Shown in pieces: positions 1 to 7,539 of a DNA stretch of 41,058 nucleotides (position 1 is its first letter; each line of letters opens with the position of its first letter). The notes below the pieces were generated by a model that was not told the DNA's origin, did not search any database, and saw nothing but the letters and a program-made list of their open reading frames with translations. A program made the translations under genes and the position numbers. The DNA lies in IMG/VR virus record IMGVR_UViG_3300034110_000061, positions 1 to 41,058 of that record. One strand, 5' to 3'. Origin of the DNA: a virus.

Positions 1-724
1 ACACCACCTGATCGCCGGATTGCGGCGGCGCAGGCAGCGCGTAGCGCCCCCACTCGGTGTTATCAACAGGCCAAGTGCCGCCCTGTGTTGCGTTGTTGGC
101 TCCCGAGACGCTAGGTAGTACCGTCCCGCTTCCGCCCGCAAGTGACGCTTCCCACCGGTCAGACCCTGCACCGAAGCCGGTTACTTCCAGATACTTGAAC
201 GAGAGGTCTGAGGTGAACGACGTAGATCCTTTCCTGAATAGTGCATTTAGCGGCACTGTCGTCGAGTCGGGATAGGTAAACGTGCGCGATTGGAACAGTA
301 CGCCGTCACGGTAGAACCGCAACGCCCCGCCAGCGTCATGCTCGATCCGATATACGTGGAAATTGCTATCGTACAGGCCATAGGCTGCGTCTGAGAAATA
401 AACGGTTGCGTTGTTGACTGATATCTGAAACCGACCACTTGGCGTGAAGTAGACCCCGTGGACCGCCGATACCGAAACCTGCCCGAAAAGGGTCTGCCCC
501 TCTGCTGAGATCGACATAGCGATTTCAAATTCAATCGTGTATGTGTCAGTACCATAGTTCACGGTCAGCGGCGTTGCTAGAGTCATGAACCTAGAGGGCG
601 ACATGCCAACTTTTAAATACGCCTCAGTGGGTGACGTCACAAGCTCTGTGCCGCCAACCCCCGTATACGGTGATGACTTTCGCGTCGCGAAAGGGATCGC
701 GCCGATAGGTTTTAAACCGTACAT
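1..724 (-). CDS. LamG/concanavalin-like tail fibre protein, 3' end cut by window edge
   Basis: An open minus-strand frame starts at ATG 724 and runs without a stop to base 1, giving at least 241 residues (MYGLKPIGAIPF...). It carries on the leftward chain of fibre genes and overlaps the stop of the preceding gene by 13 nt. Residues about 60-170 look like a LamG/concanavalin-A-type beta-sandwich: alternating beta strands ending in FHVYRIEHDAGGALRFYRDG, which resembles the typical 'W-H-H-I-A-V ... L-Y-V-D-G' ending of that fold. Such domains bind glycans or act as structural parts of phage adhesins, so a receptor-binding or fibre-tip role is inferred. The C-terminus is missing, so oligomerisation or chaperone domains cannot be judged. 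The reading frame is clear; the function is a fold-level guess. Confidence 0.75.
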   Translation of the reverse strand, partial: MYGLKPIGAIPFATRKSSPYTGVGGTELVTSPTEAYLKVGMSPSRFMTLATPLTVNYGTDTYTIEFEIAMSISAEGQTLFGQVSVSAVHGVYFTPSGRFQISVNNATVYFSDAAYGLYDSNFHVYRIEHDAGGALRFYRDGVLFQSRTFTYPDSTTVPLNALFRKGSTSFTSDLSFKYLEVTGFGAGSDRWEASLAGGSGTVLPSVSGANNATQGGTWPVDNTEWGRYALPAPPQSGDQVV

Positions 725-1215
725 GACAGCGCCCACAGCTCAGGCAAACGGTGATACTCACCATCATCCGGCATGGCCTTGACTAGCGTTTCTACGCGGT
801 CGCGCTCGCCTTGCATATCACTATAATAATCAGAGAACATTTGTTCTTTCACTAAGACTTTAGCTTTAAGCTCTTCAACAGTGATGCCGCGCCTTCTTGC
901 AATACCAACAAGCATTGAAACGGGTTGAATCCCCCGAGCCTCTGCAACCTGAGTTGGCCAAGATGCTTGCTCACTTTTCGGGATGCCGCTGAGGACTAGC
1001 TGTATTTGGTTTTCAAGCCAATCGTTGATCTCGGCAAACTTCTTCGCCTTCTCTACCGCCCATGGGTTGTACTCTGCGATCTTGGCGTTTACCAGTTCGT
1101 CAGGAGCATTCGACTCCCACTTGGCGGCGCCATTCTCATAAACTTCGCTAAGGGTGATCCCAAACGACTGCAGGTACTCGCCGAGTCCTGCGCCCTTCTC
1201 GGTATAAACGATCAT
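712..1215 (-). CDS. Tail fibre assembly-like protein (Tfa/DUF4376-like)
   Basis: The 167-residue product starts MIVYTEKGAGLGEYL. ATG 1215 overlaps the TGA of the upstream fibre gene as ATGA, and an AGGGGG ribosome binding site lies about 10 nt upstream, so I prefer it to the longer frame from 1242. The middle, EINDWLENQIQLVLSG followed by ...SWPTQVAEARG, resembles the DUF4376/Tfa-like C-terminal helical regions of proteins encoded beside tail fibres ('W..Q..EA.A'). Those proteins help fibres fold or trimerise, or cap them. Its position between two fibre-like genes fits a chaperone for one of them. Similarity is by motif and position only, so the family call is moderate while the gene itself is firm. 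Confidence 0.75.
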   Translation of the reverse strand: MIVYTEKGAGLGEYLQSFGITLSEVYENGAAKWESNAPDELVNAKIAEYNPWAVEKAKKFAEINDWLENQIQLVLSGIPKSEQASWPTQVAEARGIQPVSMLVGIARRRGITVEELKAKVLVKEQMFSDYYSDMQGERDRVETLVKAMPDDGEYHRLPELWALSCTV

Positions 1216-2066
1216 AAATAGTACCCCCTGAACCCTACGCACGGCGTTGGCGTGTTAGATGTGCGTGATAGTGCGTTGAACGTGTTCTGCGGTATTGCAT
1301 CGATGTTGATGCCTGTTTGGAACAATCCGCATATCTGGTCACCGCAAAGGTCTTCCCAGTACATATTATTTGACGTGTACTGCGAGCTGTTGCCCGTCAC
1401 ACCATTGGCGTGCGTAGAGACAACCCCGATCATGTACGCCCCTTCTGGTAGATAGAAGTTAGTATTTATGATCTTTTCGCCAGTGGTCGCGCCGCTGACC
1501 TCGCCGATTTCGAATGCAAGCGGGAACGTCGAGTTATAGCTTTGCGTGTCAGGCTGGCGGACGAAGTTATATAGGACCAACTTGATGCGTGAGCCGGCCA
1601 CTGCAGTCGTCACCTTGATGCCGATGCTAGTAATGAGCTGCGGACACAGCTGCAAGTGTGGTGTAAAATACATCGTACCTGCCGTCATGGTCATAGCACC
1701 ACGATAGCCAATATTTGCTGATGTGTTCTTCCAGTTCAGCGTATTGAACCAATCAGGGCCGTGCGCCCGGCTTTCCGTTGGGTAGAACACCTTCTTAGCT
1801 CCGGCAGGGAAATCCACCTTATCGCGGCCAGTTGAACCGTCGCGCACATACACCCGCACTAGCGTCGTGCTGTTTAGTAGATAGCCTTTGCCCTTTTCCC
1901 AGTTACCGGCGCCGTCCTCGATAACGTATGGCACGATCAGATTTAGCGGCACCCGTTCATGAAAAGCCCGAGAGCCGACGATCCCTTCATCGATGTTGGT
2001 GTAGGCACCTTGCAGCGTAAAATTGCCGGTTCCAGTGCTTACACTGGTTTCGATTATTCTGTCCAT
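1212..2066 (-). CDS. Probable tail fibre / receptor-facing structural protein
   Basis: A 284-residue protein starting MDRIIETSVSTGTGNFTLQG. It is rich in Thr, Asn, Gly, Ser and aromatic residues and has no signal peptide, membrane segment or enzymatic motif that I can see. The opening pattern 'ET..STGTG.F.L.GA' recurs at the N-terminus of phage fibre or tail proteins that attach to the particle. The body looks beta-rich (LITSIGIKVTTAVAGSRIKL, then YLPEGAYMIGVVSTHANG). Cys residues gather near the C-terminus (DLCGDQICG, PTPCVGF). The start overlaps the DUF1353 gene by 13 nt, and the stop forms an ATGA junction with the Tfa-like gene. A fibre role is inferred from composition and from the Tfa-like and LamG-like neighbours. 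Confidence 0.7.
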   Translation of the reverse strand: MDRIIETSVSTGTGNFTLQGAYTNIDEGIVGSRAFHERVPLNLIVPYVIEDGAGNWEKGKGYLLNSTTLVRVYVRDGSTGRDKVDFPAGAKKVFYPTESRAHGPDWFNTLNWKNTSANIGYRGAMTMTAGTMYFTPHLQLCPQLITSIGIKVTTAVAGSRIKLVLYNFVRQPDTQSYNSTFPLAFEIGEVSGATTGEKIINTNFYLPEGAYMIGVVSTHANGVTGNSSQYTSNNMYWEDLCGDQICGLFQTGINIDAIPQNTFNALSRTSNTPTPCVGFRGYYL

Positions 2067-2377
2067 CTAAACAGCCTTTTAATTTTATGGTAAGCCGTAA
2101 CGCTGCTATACGCGGCGAACGCGCGCCACTTAGGCACGCGATACGCTAGCAACGCTAAATAGAATTCTTGGTGCGCCGTGTTGCGGTGACGACTCAGAAA
2201 GTAGTCATGCAGGCACGACGCTTCGAACGCTTCGGTTGCAGGGTCCATGAACCACCACAACACACGCGGAACGGATGCCCCATCGAACACGAAACCGGCC
2301 GGCACTGGGCCGAACGATTCAAGCAACATCCATTTACGCTTACCGATCTTCTCGGTCTTGATCGTGGGCATCGACAT
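2054..2377 (-). CDS. DUF1353 family protein, lysis-associated
   Basis: A 107-residue protein with the DUF1353 pattern: a short N-terminal beta region, the core VPAGFVFDGASVPRVLWWFM, then ASCLHDYFLSRH with the conserved His-Asp pair, and helical segments (EFYLALLAYRVPKWRA). DUF1353 proteins are common in phage genomes, often near lysis or tail genes; I know of no firmly established reaction for the family. The gene begins 1 nt after the endolysin stop and is plainly co-transcribed with it. Family assignment is confident. A role in lysis, such as modulating the endolysin or remodelling peptidoglycan, is inference from position alone. Confidence 0.87.
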   Translation of the reverse strand: MSMPTIKTEKIGKRKWMLLESFGPVPAGFVFDGASVPRVLWWFMDPATEAFEASCLHDYFLSRHRNTAHQEFYLALLAYRVPKWRAFAAYSSVTAYHKIKRLFRWTE

Positions 2378-2378
2378 A

Positions 2379-3071
2379 CTATGCGGCCCCTATCATGCGT
2401 TTGCGGTATTGTGCATACGCGATCCAGCCCGCCAGCAATACGGTGCCAACACCGAACACGACTTGCACCACATCACCGCTGTCAAAACTAGACTTAGCAT
2501 TCTGCCAGTGGGCAAAGAAGGTCGGCAGCACTTCGGTTAGTTGTGCAACACCTAAACCACCGGCACCGATTGCACCGGCTGTCTCAGTCGTGACAACTGG
2601 TTTGACTTGTCGAACGACGCCAGCGCGGCGCAGACCTTCTTCGATCACGTCGTTAGCATACCAAGTGTTTAAGTTCTTGATCGGCCCACAGCCACACTCA
2701 TGACGAATGATGCCGCTCACGATGTGGAACAGATGATCGTAGTTGTGAACGTCGATACCTTCGTCGTCCGGGCCAACGTTCAAGAACTTAGCCACGCCCA
2801 TCGCATAAGCGTCAGTGTTGTTCTCGACTGACGGTGCCCAACGACTGATGATCTCTTCGACCGTATCGATGCGGCTGCCGTCTGCGGCTTTGCGTTTGTC
2901 TTGGTAAGTGATAAGTGTGCGCGCGATGGCACGAATGCCATCAACCGGCGATTTGAATTGAGCGAACCGACCGTCAGTCTGTTGCGCGGCTAAGCCTTGC
3001 CACGGTTGGCCTAGCTCAATGTTTCCCGGATTGTTGTTCCGAATCCCGCGCGGGGCTTGCTGTTTCGACAT
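2379..3071 (-). CDS. Endolysin (P5-like/PHA02564 type) with C-terminal membrane helix
   Basis: A 230-residue peptidoglycan hydrolase. The N-terminus RGIRNNNPGNIELGQPWQG is the hallmark of the P5-like lysozyme group; the Glu right after PGNI is the candidate catalytic acid. The sequence then continues as an all-helical domain to about residue 150. Residues about 200-221 (QVVFGVGTVLLAGWIAYA) form one hydrophobic helix followed by YRKRM, so the enzyme is probably anchored in the inner membrane with a basic cytoplasmic end. The Chi-like phage Enc34 encodes an endolysin of the same design (catalytic domain first, membrane helix last). The start at 3071 has an AAGGTGG ribosome binding site and lies 56 nt inside the preceding coiled-coil gene, which suggests coupled translation. 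Confidence 0.87.
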   Translation of the reverse strand: MSKQQAPRGIRNNNPGNIELGQPWQGLAAQQTDGRFAQFKSPVDGIRAIARTLITYQDKRKAADGSRIDTVEEIISRWAPSVENNTDAYAMGVAKFLNVGPDDEGIDVHNYDHLFHIVSGIIRHECGCGPIKNLNTWYANDVIEEGLRRAGVVRQVKPVVTTETAGAIGAGGLGVAQLTEVLPTFFAHWQNAKSSFDSGDVVQVVFGVGTVLLAGWIAYAQYRKRMIGAA

Positions 3072-3462
3072 AGATTTTTTCCACCTTTTCAGTTTTATTG
3101 ATCAATGTGTACGCTTGAAGCCCTTGCATTGCAATGGTGGCAATAAACATCCACAGTAAATTTCTGCCGATAGCGCGGATGCCTTCGATAATTGGTTGGT
3201 TAGCTGCGCTGGTGATCTCAAGTTTCTTGACGCGCTCGTCTAGCAGTTCATGTTTGATAAGTAGATTATTATGCGAACGGTCTACCTGATCGTGCTGTTC
3301 AATTAGTACACGCAGATTAGCTGTCAGGCCGTGTAGCTCTGTTATCAGCTGATTTGATGTCTCAAAAGTCTTCGTCCATAGACCTTCCATCTGCTCCATG
3401 CGATTCTCTTGAATCCCCACTTTCAATGTCAGGGCGGCTAGCAGTTCGGTGTTGTCGGCCAT
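3016..3462 (-). CDS. Coiled-coil protein with C-terminal membrane anchor (lysis cassette)
   Basis: A 148-residue protein. Residues about 1-90 are charged and heptad-like (ENRMEQMEGLW, KHELLDERVKKLEI), predicting a coiled coil. Residues about 100-119 (RNLLWMFIATIAMQGLQAYT) form a single transmembrane helix, followed by a 28-residue polar tail. This layout recalls XhlA-type haemolysin/holin-accessory proteins, which are shorter. It lies between a multi-pass membrane protein and the endolysin, and its last 56 nt also encode the endolysin start. It could be a holin partner, an antiholin or a spanin-like protein, although classical i-spanins carry the membrane helix at the other end. No lipobox or signal peptide is visible. 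Confidence 0.75.
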   Translation of the reverse strand: MADNTELLAALTLKVGIQENRMEQMEGLWTKTFETSNQLITELHGLTANLRVLIEQHDQVDRSHNNLLIKHELLDERVKKLEITSAANQPIIEGIRAIGRNLLWMFIATIAMQGLQAYTLINKTEKVEKIYVETASPARDSEQQSGKH

Positions 3463-3473
3463 GGCGAAATACT

Positions 3474-3950
3474 CTAAAGGCGTTTAGTAATAGATTGCCT
3501 GCTAGTATAAGCTGAACCAGCACGAGTATACAAACCAAACCTGTCAAGTAATCCACCACCCCATGCACTCCCTACAATCGCAAAAACTATGTCAACCGGC
3601 ATACTGACTGACTGGCGCAACTCATGCAGCCAGTTGAATACGTAAAAGCGGCCGATTTCATCAACAAGTTTTAGCCCTTCACACATTAAACTAGTGAATA
3701 TTATTAGCGCATACGTCAGCGCTATTATGTTGGAAATCTTATGAAAACTTGATATTTGACAGCAACAAGCAATTATCAGCGTGTCTAGCGCCATTTGTGC
3801 GCCGTAATAGACTGCCGGTTCGTGAACAGTCAGCGACCTAAGAACGATATAGGTGAAGTAGTAAAGCAGAATGACCAAGCAGAGGTTTAACCCCCTGCCA
3901 GTCACCAGCCACAATACAAAAAGCAGTATTGCCGCTTGTTCGTTGCTCAC
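3474..3950 (-). CDS. Multi-pass membrane protein, candidate holin
   Basis: A 158-residue protein with three to four hydrophobic helices: about residues 5-18 (AAILLFVLWLV), 20-36 (LNLCLVILLYYFTYIVL), 52-64 (ALDTLIIACCC) and 73-92 (NIIALTYALIIFTSLM). The C-terminal 60 residues are polar. GTG at 3950 is the likely start: it overlaps the TGA of a 19-codon leader ORF as GTGA and has an AGGA box a few nt upstream. It is the first sizeable gene of the lysis cassette, ahead of the coiled-coil protein and the endolysin, so holin is the best guess. It is longer than most holins and I do not recognise the family. Confidence 0.75.
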   Translation of the reverse strand: MSNEQAAILLFVLWLVTGRGLNLCLVILLYYFTYIVLRSLTVHEPAVYYGAQMALDTLIIACCCQISSFHKISNIIALTYALIIFTSLMCEGLKLVDEIGRFYVFNWLHELRQSVSMPVDIVFAIVGSAWGGGLLDRFGLYTRAGSAYTSRQSITKRL

Positions 3951-4006
3951 TTTTCCTGTTCCTTTGGCGGGATAGGATCGTCGGTCGGGGTGTCTTTATC
4001 TGGCAT
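3947..4006 (-). CDS. 19-residue leader ORF upstream of the lysis genes
   Basis: ATG at 4006 has a textbook AAGGAG ribosome binding site 7 nt upstream. The frame encodes MPDKDTPTDDPIPPKEQEK, a very polar, proline-rich peptide, and ends in TGA overlapping the GTG start of the membrane protein gene (GTGA). The strong binding site and exact coupling make it likely to be translated, either for its own product or to set the rate of ribosome entry into the weakly started lysis gene. It is too short for composition tests, so its status as a functional gene is uncertain. Confidence 0.45.
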   Translation of the reverse strand: MPDKDTPTDDPIPPKEQEK

Positions 4007-4027
4007 TTTGTAACTCCTTGTAATTGC

Positions 4028-4057
4028 TGAGGTGCTGGCCATCATGCCAGCACCTCA
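4028..4057 (-). terminator. 12-bp hairpin between fibre and lysis genes
   Basis: A perfect inverted repeat with 12-bp arms (TGAGGTGCTGGC / GCCAGCACCTCA) and a 6-nt loop lies between the stop of the Ig-repeat fibre gene and the lysis leader ORF. No U-run follows on the minus strand, so it is a poor classical intrinsic terminator. It may be partial, an RNA-processing site, or a 3'-end stabiliser that separates fibre from lysis mRNA. Confidence 0.55.
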
Positions 4058-4069
4058 ATCATATACTAG

Positions 4070-7000
4070 CTAGTTGTTGTTTGCCAGATAACTACTATAC
4101 GTCTCAGCGGCCACGATAATATCGGCCGTTGCAAAGATCGATGGGTCACTCGCTTTGTGTACCTTGAACACGTAGCGGCCGCTGACTAGTGAGTCAAACC
4201 GGCTTGTCGTTGTCAGGCTAAGCGCAACCATAGACGACAGCGGCAACGCGGTATCTGCAGCCAGACCGTTAAGCGCTGGACCCCACACAATCGAGTAACT
4301 GAGTACGTAGTCCACGCCATTGGTTCCGGTCAGGTATCGACCGTTGCCCATGCCTGACTCTGTGCTGTATGACGACGAGCCGTCAGGACGGAACACCACA
4401 AACGCAGTCGAGGTGACTGGGTTGCGTGTGTCGTTGACCACGAAGTCGTGCGCGTCAGCTATGCCCAATCCCGGCGCGATATCAGAACCCGGCGGCGGCG
4501 TTGCTACTTCTGTGATCATGAGCATGGCGCTGTCTGCTGTCCCGGTGCCGAGGTTGTTGGTCGCCGTCACGCGCACGAACACCTTAGCGCCTACGTCGGC
4601 GGACTGCGTCACATACGTAGTGCCCGTGGCACCAGCGATCTCTGCTAAGTACGTTTCGCCAGTCATGCCGAACGTCAGTCGATACCACTGATATGACCAT
4701 GTCTGCGGCGCATTGCCGCCGAACACCGTGCCTGTGACCGTCAGACCAGAACCAACGATAGAACTACCGCTGATCACTGGCTGTGTCGTTATGTATGGGA
4801 TCGAACCCTCTATCGCCACGGCATTGGACACAGTAGTCAACGATCCCACCGGGTTGGTCATAGTCTCGGCTAGCGAAATCTGCGATCCGGCATCGCTTTC
4901 ACGCACCGCGTAGGTGTCGCCGGTTTCGCCGACTATAGCTACACCGTCACGACGCCACTGGTTAACCTTAGTGAACGGGCCGTCACCGCCGTAAATACCT
5001 TGATATCGATAAACAACGTTACCGCCCTTGAACACCTGCGGCGGCGTTATAACGAATAGCGGCGTGGTGCCTATCAGGATGACGTTAGAGTTTGCCGAGA
5101 TGGTGCCGACATCATTGCTGATGTACTCGGCGCAGCTGATTGATTTGCCGTCGTCCTGCTGCTGCACAGTGTATGTCGTGCCGGTTGCCCCTGCGATAGC
5201 TGTGCCGTTGCTCAGCCACTGACGGTTGATGTTCAACGGCTGTTGGCCACTGTACGTGCCCGGTGTCAGCGTCAACGTTCCGCCGATAGACTTATCACCG
5301 GCAATGCTCGGGACAGTGGTTATCGATGGCGCAAGGCCGCTGACCCGCAGCACGTTAGATGACGCAGTCACGGTGCCTAACGGGTTCGATATTGTTTCCA
5401 GACAAGTGATCGACGTACCAAGGTCATCGGTCTGCACGACGTATGTTGTGCCCGTTGCGCCCGCGATGTTAGCACCGTTGCGCTGCCAGTTGCGCGTAAC
5501 TGTCATCGGCGCGTCGCCGTTGTACGTGCCCGGCGTCACACTCAGTGTTGAACCGACCTCTACTTGACCGGATATCGACGGGTTGTTGATGATGATCGGC
5601 GACCCATAGCCCATGATCTGATTGTTCGTGTAGAAGTCACTAGACCCCGTGGCATTAGTGGCCGTGACTCGGCAGTCTATCGATTGCCCGATATCATCTT
5701 CGGTAACGGTGTACGGGCTGGACGTCGCGCCGGGAATATCCACGCCATTGCGTCGCCACTGCACAACAATCGTCATCGGGACATCGCCGCCGTAATCACC
5801 TTGAACCAAGTGCATGATCCCGCCCAGTGATGGTGTGCCGTAGATCGACGGTGCCGTCAGCAAGAATGGCGCTTCACCAAAGTTAACGATGATGTTGTTT
5901 GTGGTGACCGACAGCGCCCCGGCTTGGTTTGTTGCTGTGACCACCATGTCAATTGAGTCGCCCGGATAGTCCGTTCCGACTACAAACTCCACGCCCTGAA
6001 CCTCAGAAGGTACGCCGTTGACCCGCCACACGTAACTAATCACCAACGGGATATCACCACCAAACGATCCGAGATCAGCGCGATACGTTAGGATCAGCTC
6101 GTTTGTTTGGTAGATACTCGGTGCCCTAAGCAAGAACGGTGCAACGCCTGCGACGTCGACCGCACCTGAACCGCCTTTAAAGATGTATGACTTGTCGCCG
6201 TCACGGTGCAGCGTCAGCGGGTTGCCCGTCGGTGCTGACTGTGTGAACCGGTCCGAGTAGGCTTTAGGCCAATCGGTACGCACGCCGTCAGCAATTGTGT
6301 AGATGTTCGTGAAGACTGCCGGGAACAGATGCTTATAGACTGTGACATCTGACTCAGCCGCCACGGCACCCGAGACGTTCATCTCACACGCCGCGCCGAA
6401 GCGCAACCGATTGCGGACAGTCGGCATGACATCGCCGACCGGGCTTTCAGCGTCGATCTCTACGCGGTCGATCACGGTCACGCCATCTTTGACAAGCTCA
6501 ATGCGCTTCATCGCCGTGCCGTTATCCGGTGCCGCTTGGGTAAAGCGCAGGATGTAATCGCCGCTGCTGAACGTGATAGCGTCGGTCTGGAATACGAAGT
6601 AGTCACCGCCGTCAAAGCCTGTGCGCTGCAGCCTGACGATAATGTCTTGGTTTGTGATGTCATCCACGTCAACGAACATGAATTGCAGCGTGAATAGGTG
6701 TTCTTCGAACGTGGCGCCCGTTGCTTGGTGCATGCCGCTGTGATCGACAATCGTATAGAAGCCGTTCCAGTTTGTGCCATAACGCCGCGTCAGTGCGCGC
6801 AATTCGCAGTGTGACGGTGCTAGCGCGATCCTGAAACCGACTTCTAGTGCATGACCCTGCAGCTGGCGCATGATGTGCGTCGACGTCTCAAGAGACTTGC
6901 GGTGTTGCATTGAGCCATCGCGCAGGTCACGGAACGTGTAGACCACTTGGAAGCGGTTATCTTCGGTCATGCCTGCTTTTTCTAGCCGCAGAAAGGGGTA

Positions 7001-7537
7001 CTGTACGCCTGTCGGGTACGCCACTTCGAAGCGGTCGCGCTGCAGTCGCATGAAGATGGCGTCGTCTTGCACATAGAAAAGCATGATGTCAGCGTCAACG
7101 CTGCTTGAATCGCTTTTTATGTCGAAGTCCATTACCGGCGTGATGCCTGTCTCTGATATCAGTTTGGTAGTGATCGCACCTAGCTGGCTGTCATAGAACC
7201 ACAGGAAAACGCCGCCAGCCGCTTTGCGGTACGAGACGGCAGGTCTACCAAGGTTGTCAAACGCCAGTGCTAGATCGGATATCGCGGCGGCCTCTTCGAA
7301 CAGGGTGACTGGGCTGCCCCAAGTCGTACCGTCGATGGCGCCGCGAACCACCACGTAACCGCTGTCTTGGTACACTATCCAGTTGCGCATATCGAGCCGG
7401 CCATCGGACTGGGACAGCTCTGCGGCACCGACGGCCACGTCGTATGCCGACCCGAAGCGCTGTTCTGGCAGCGGCTGTGCGTAGTTCTTGAATATGTGCG
7501 GCTTAGTGTCGCATGTCCAACTACCAACAGGGATCAT
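4070..7537 (-). CDS. Large tail fibre protein with six Ig-like repeats
   Basis: A 1155-residue protein. Residues 1-460 are a unique region: residues 50-200 look beta-propeller or fibre-like, and residues 300-460 look like a beta-sandwich carrying FVFQTDAITFSSGDYILRF. Residues about 465-1010 are six tandem Ig-like domains of roughly 88 residues. Each starts near 'P.i...PSI.G....G..l', has a central 'QW.RNG..I.GATG.TY.V...D.G..I' block and ends in 'V.ATN..G.....SN'. Residues 1020-1155 form a distinct C-terminal domain. Stacked Ig-like domains on siphovirus fibres bind cell-surface glycans weakly or act as spacers. The start has an AGGGG box 8 nt upstream. It is the last gene before the lysis hairpin. 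A fibre role is well supported; the receptor is unknown. Confidence 0.9.
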   Translation of the reverse strand: MIPVGSWTCDTKPHIFKNYAQPLPEQRFGSAYDVAVGAAELSQSDGRLDMRNWIVYQDSGYVVVRGAIDGTTWGSPVTLFEEAAAISDLALAFDNLGRPAVSYRKAAGGVFLWFYDSQLGAITTKLISETGITPVMDFDIKSDSSSVDADIMLFYVQDDAIFMRLQRDRFEVAYPTGVQYPFLRLEKAGMTEDNRFQVVYTFRDLRDGSMQHRKSLETSTHIMRQLQGHALEVGFRIALAPSHCELRALTRRYGTNWNGFYTIVDHSGMHQATGATFEEHLFTLQFMFVDVDDITNQDIIVRLQRTGFDGGDYFVFQTDAITFSSGDYILRFTQAAPDNGTAMKRIELVKDGVTVIDRVEIDAESPVGDVMPTVRNRLRFGAACEMNVSGAVAAESDVTVYKHLFPAVFTNIYTIADGVRTDWPKAYSDRFTQSAPTGNPLTLHRDGDKSYIFKGGSGAVDVAGVAPFLLRAPSIYQTNELILTYRADLGSFGGDIPLVISYVWRVNGVPSEVQGVEFVVGTDYPGDSIDMVVTATNQAGALSVTTNNIIVNFGEAPFLLTAPSIYGTPSLGGIMHLVQGDYGGDVPMTIVVQWRRNGVDIPGATSSPYTVTEDDIGQSIDCRVTATNATGSSDFYTNNQIMGYGSPIIINNPSISGQVEVGSTLSVTPGTYNGDAPMTVTRNWQRNGANIAGATGTTYVVQTDDLGTSITCLETISNPLGTVTASSNVLRVSGLAPSITTVPSIAGDKSIGGTLTLTPGTYSGQQPLNINRQWLSNGTAIAGATGTTYTVQQQDDGKSISCAEYISNDVGTISANSNVILIGTTPLFVITPPQVFKGGNVVYRYQGIYGGDGPFTKVNQWRRDGVAIVGETGDTYAVRESDAGSQISLAETMTNPVGSLTTVSNAVAIEGSIPYITTQPVISGSSIVGSGLTVTGTVFGGNAPQTWSYQWYRLTFGMTGETYLAEIAGATGTTYVTQSADVGAKVFVRVTATNNLGTGTADSAMLMITEVATPPPGSDIAPGLGIADAHDFVVNDTRNPVTSTAFVVFRPDGSSSYSTESGMGNGRYLTGTNGVDYVLSYSIVWGPALNGLAADTALPLSSMVALSLTTTSRFDSLVSGRYVFKVHKASDPSIFATADIIVAAETYSSYLANNN
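4508..6145 (-). repeat. Six tandem Ig-like domain repeats (~264 nt each)
   Basis: Within the large fibre gene, codons about 465-1010 consist of six diverged in-frame copies of an 88-codon unit. Units 3 and 4 are the closest pair (shared GTTY, N.QW..NG and SN.VG/PLGT positions). Units 1, 5 and 6 are the most diverged, and unit 6 carries an insertion before its AEIAGATGTTY block. The pattern indicates growth by duplication followed by divergence. Confidence 0.85.
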
Positions 7538-7539
7538 TG

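Noticed and set aside
57-275. Plus-strand frame near the left edge
   Set aside because: The minus strand is open across the whole of 1-724 with lectin-like content and correct operon overlap, so the plus-strand frame is a shadow.
1212-2066. Diversity-generating retroelement acting on the fibre genes
   Set aside because: I looked for a reverse transcriptase gene and template/variable repeats near the fibre genes and saw neither.
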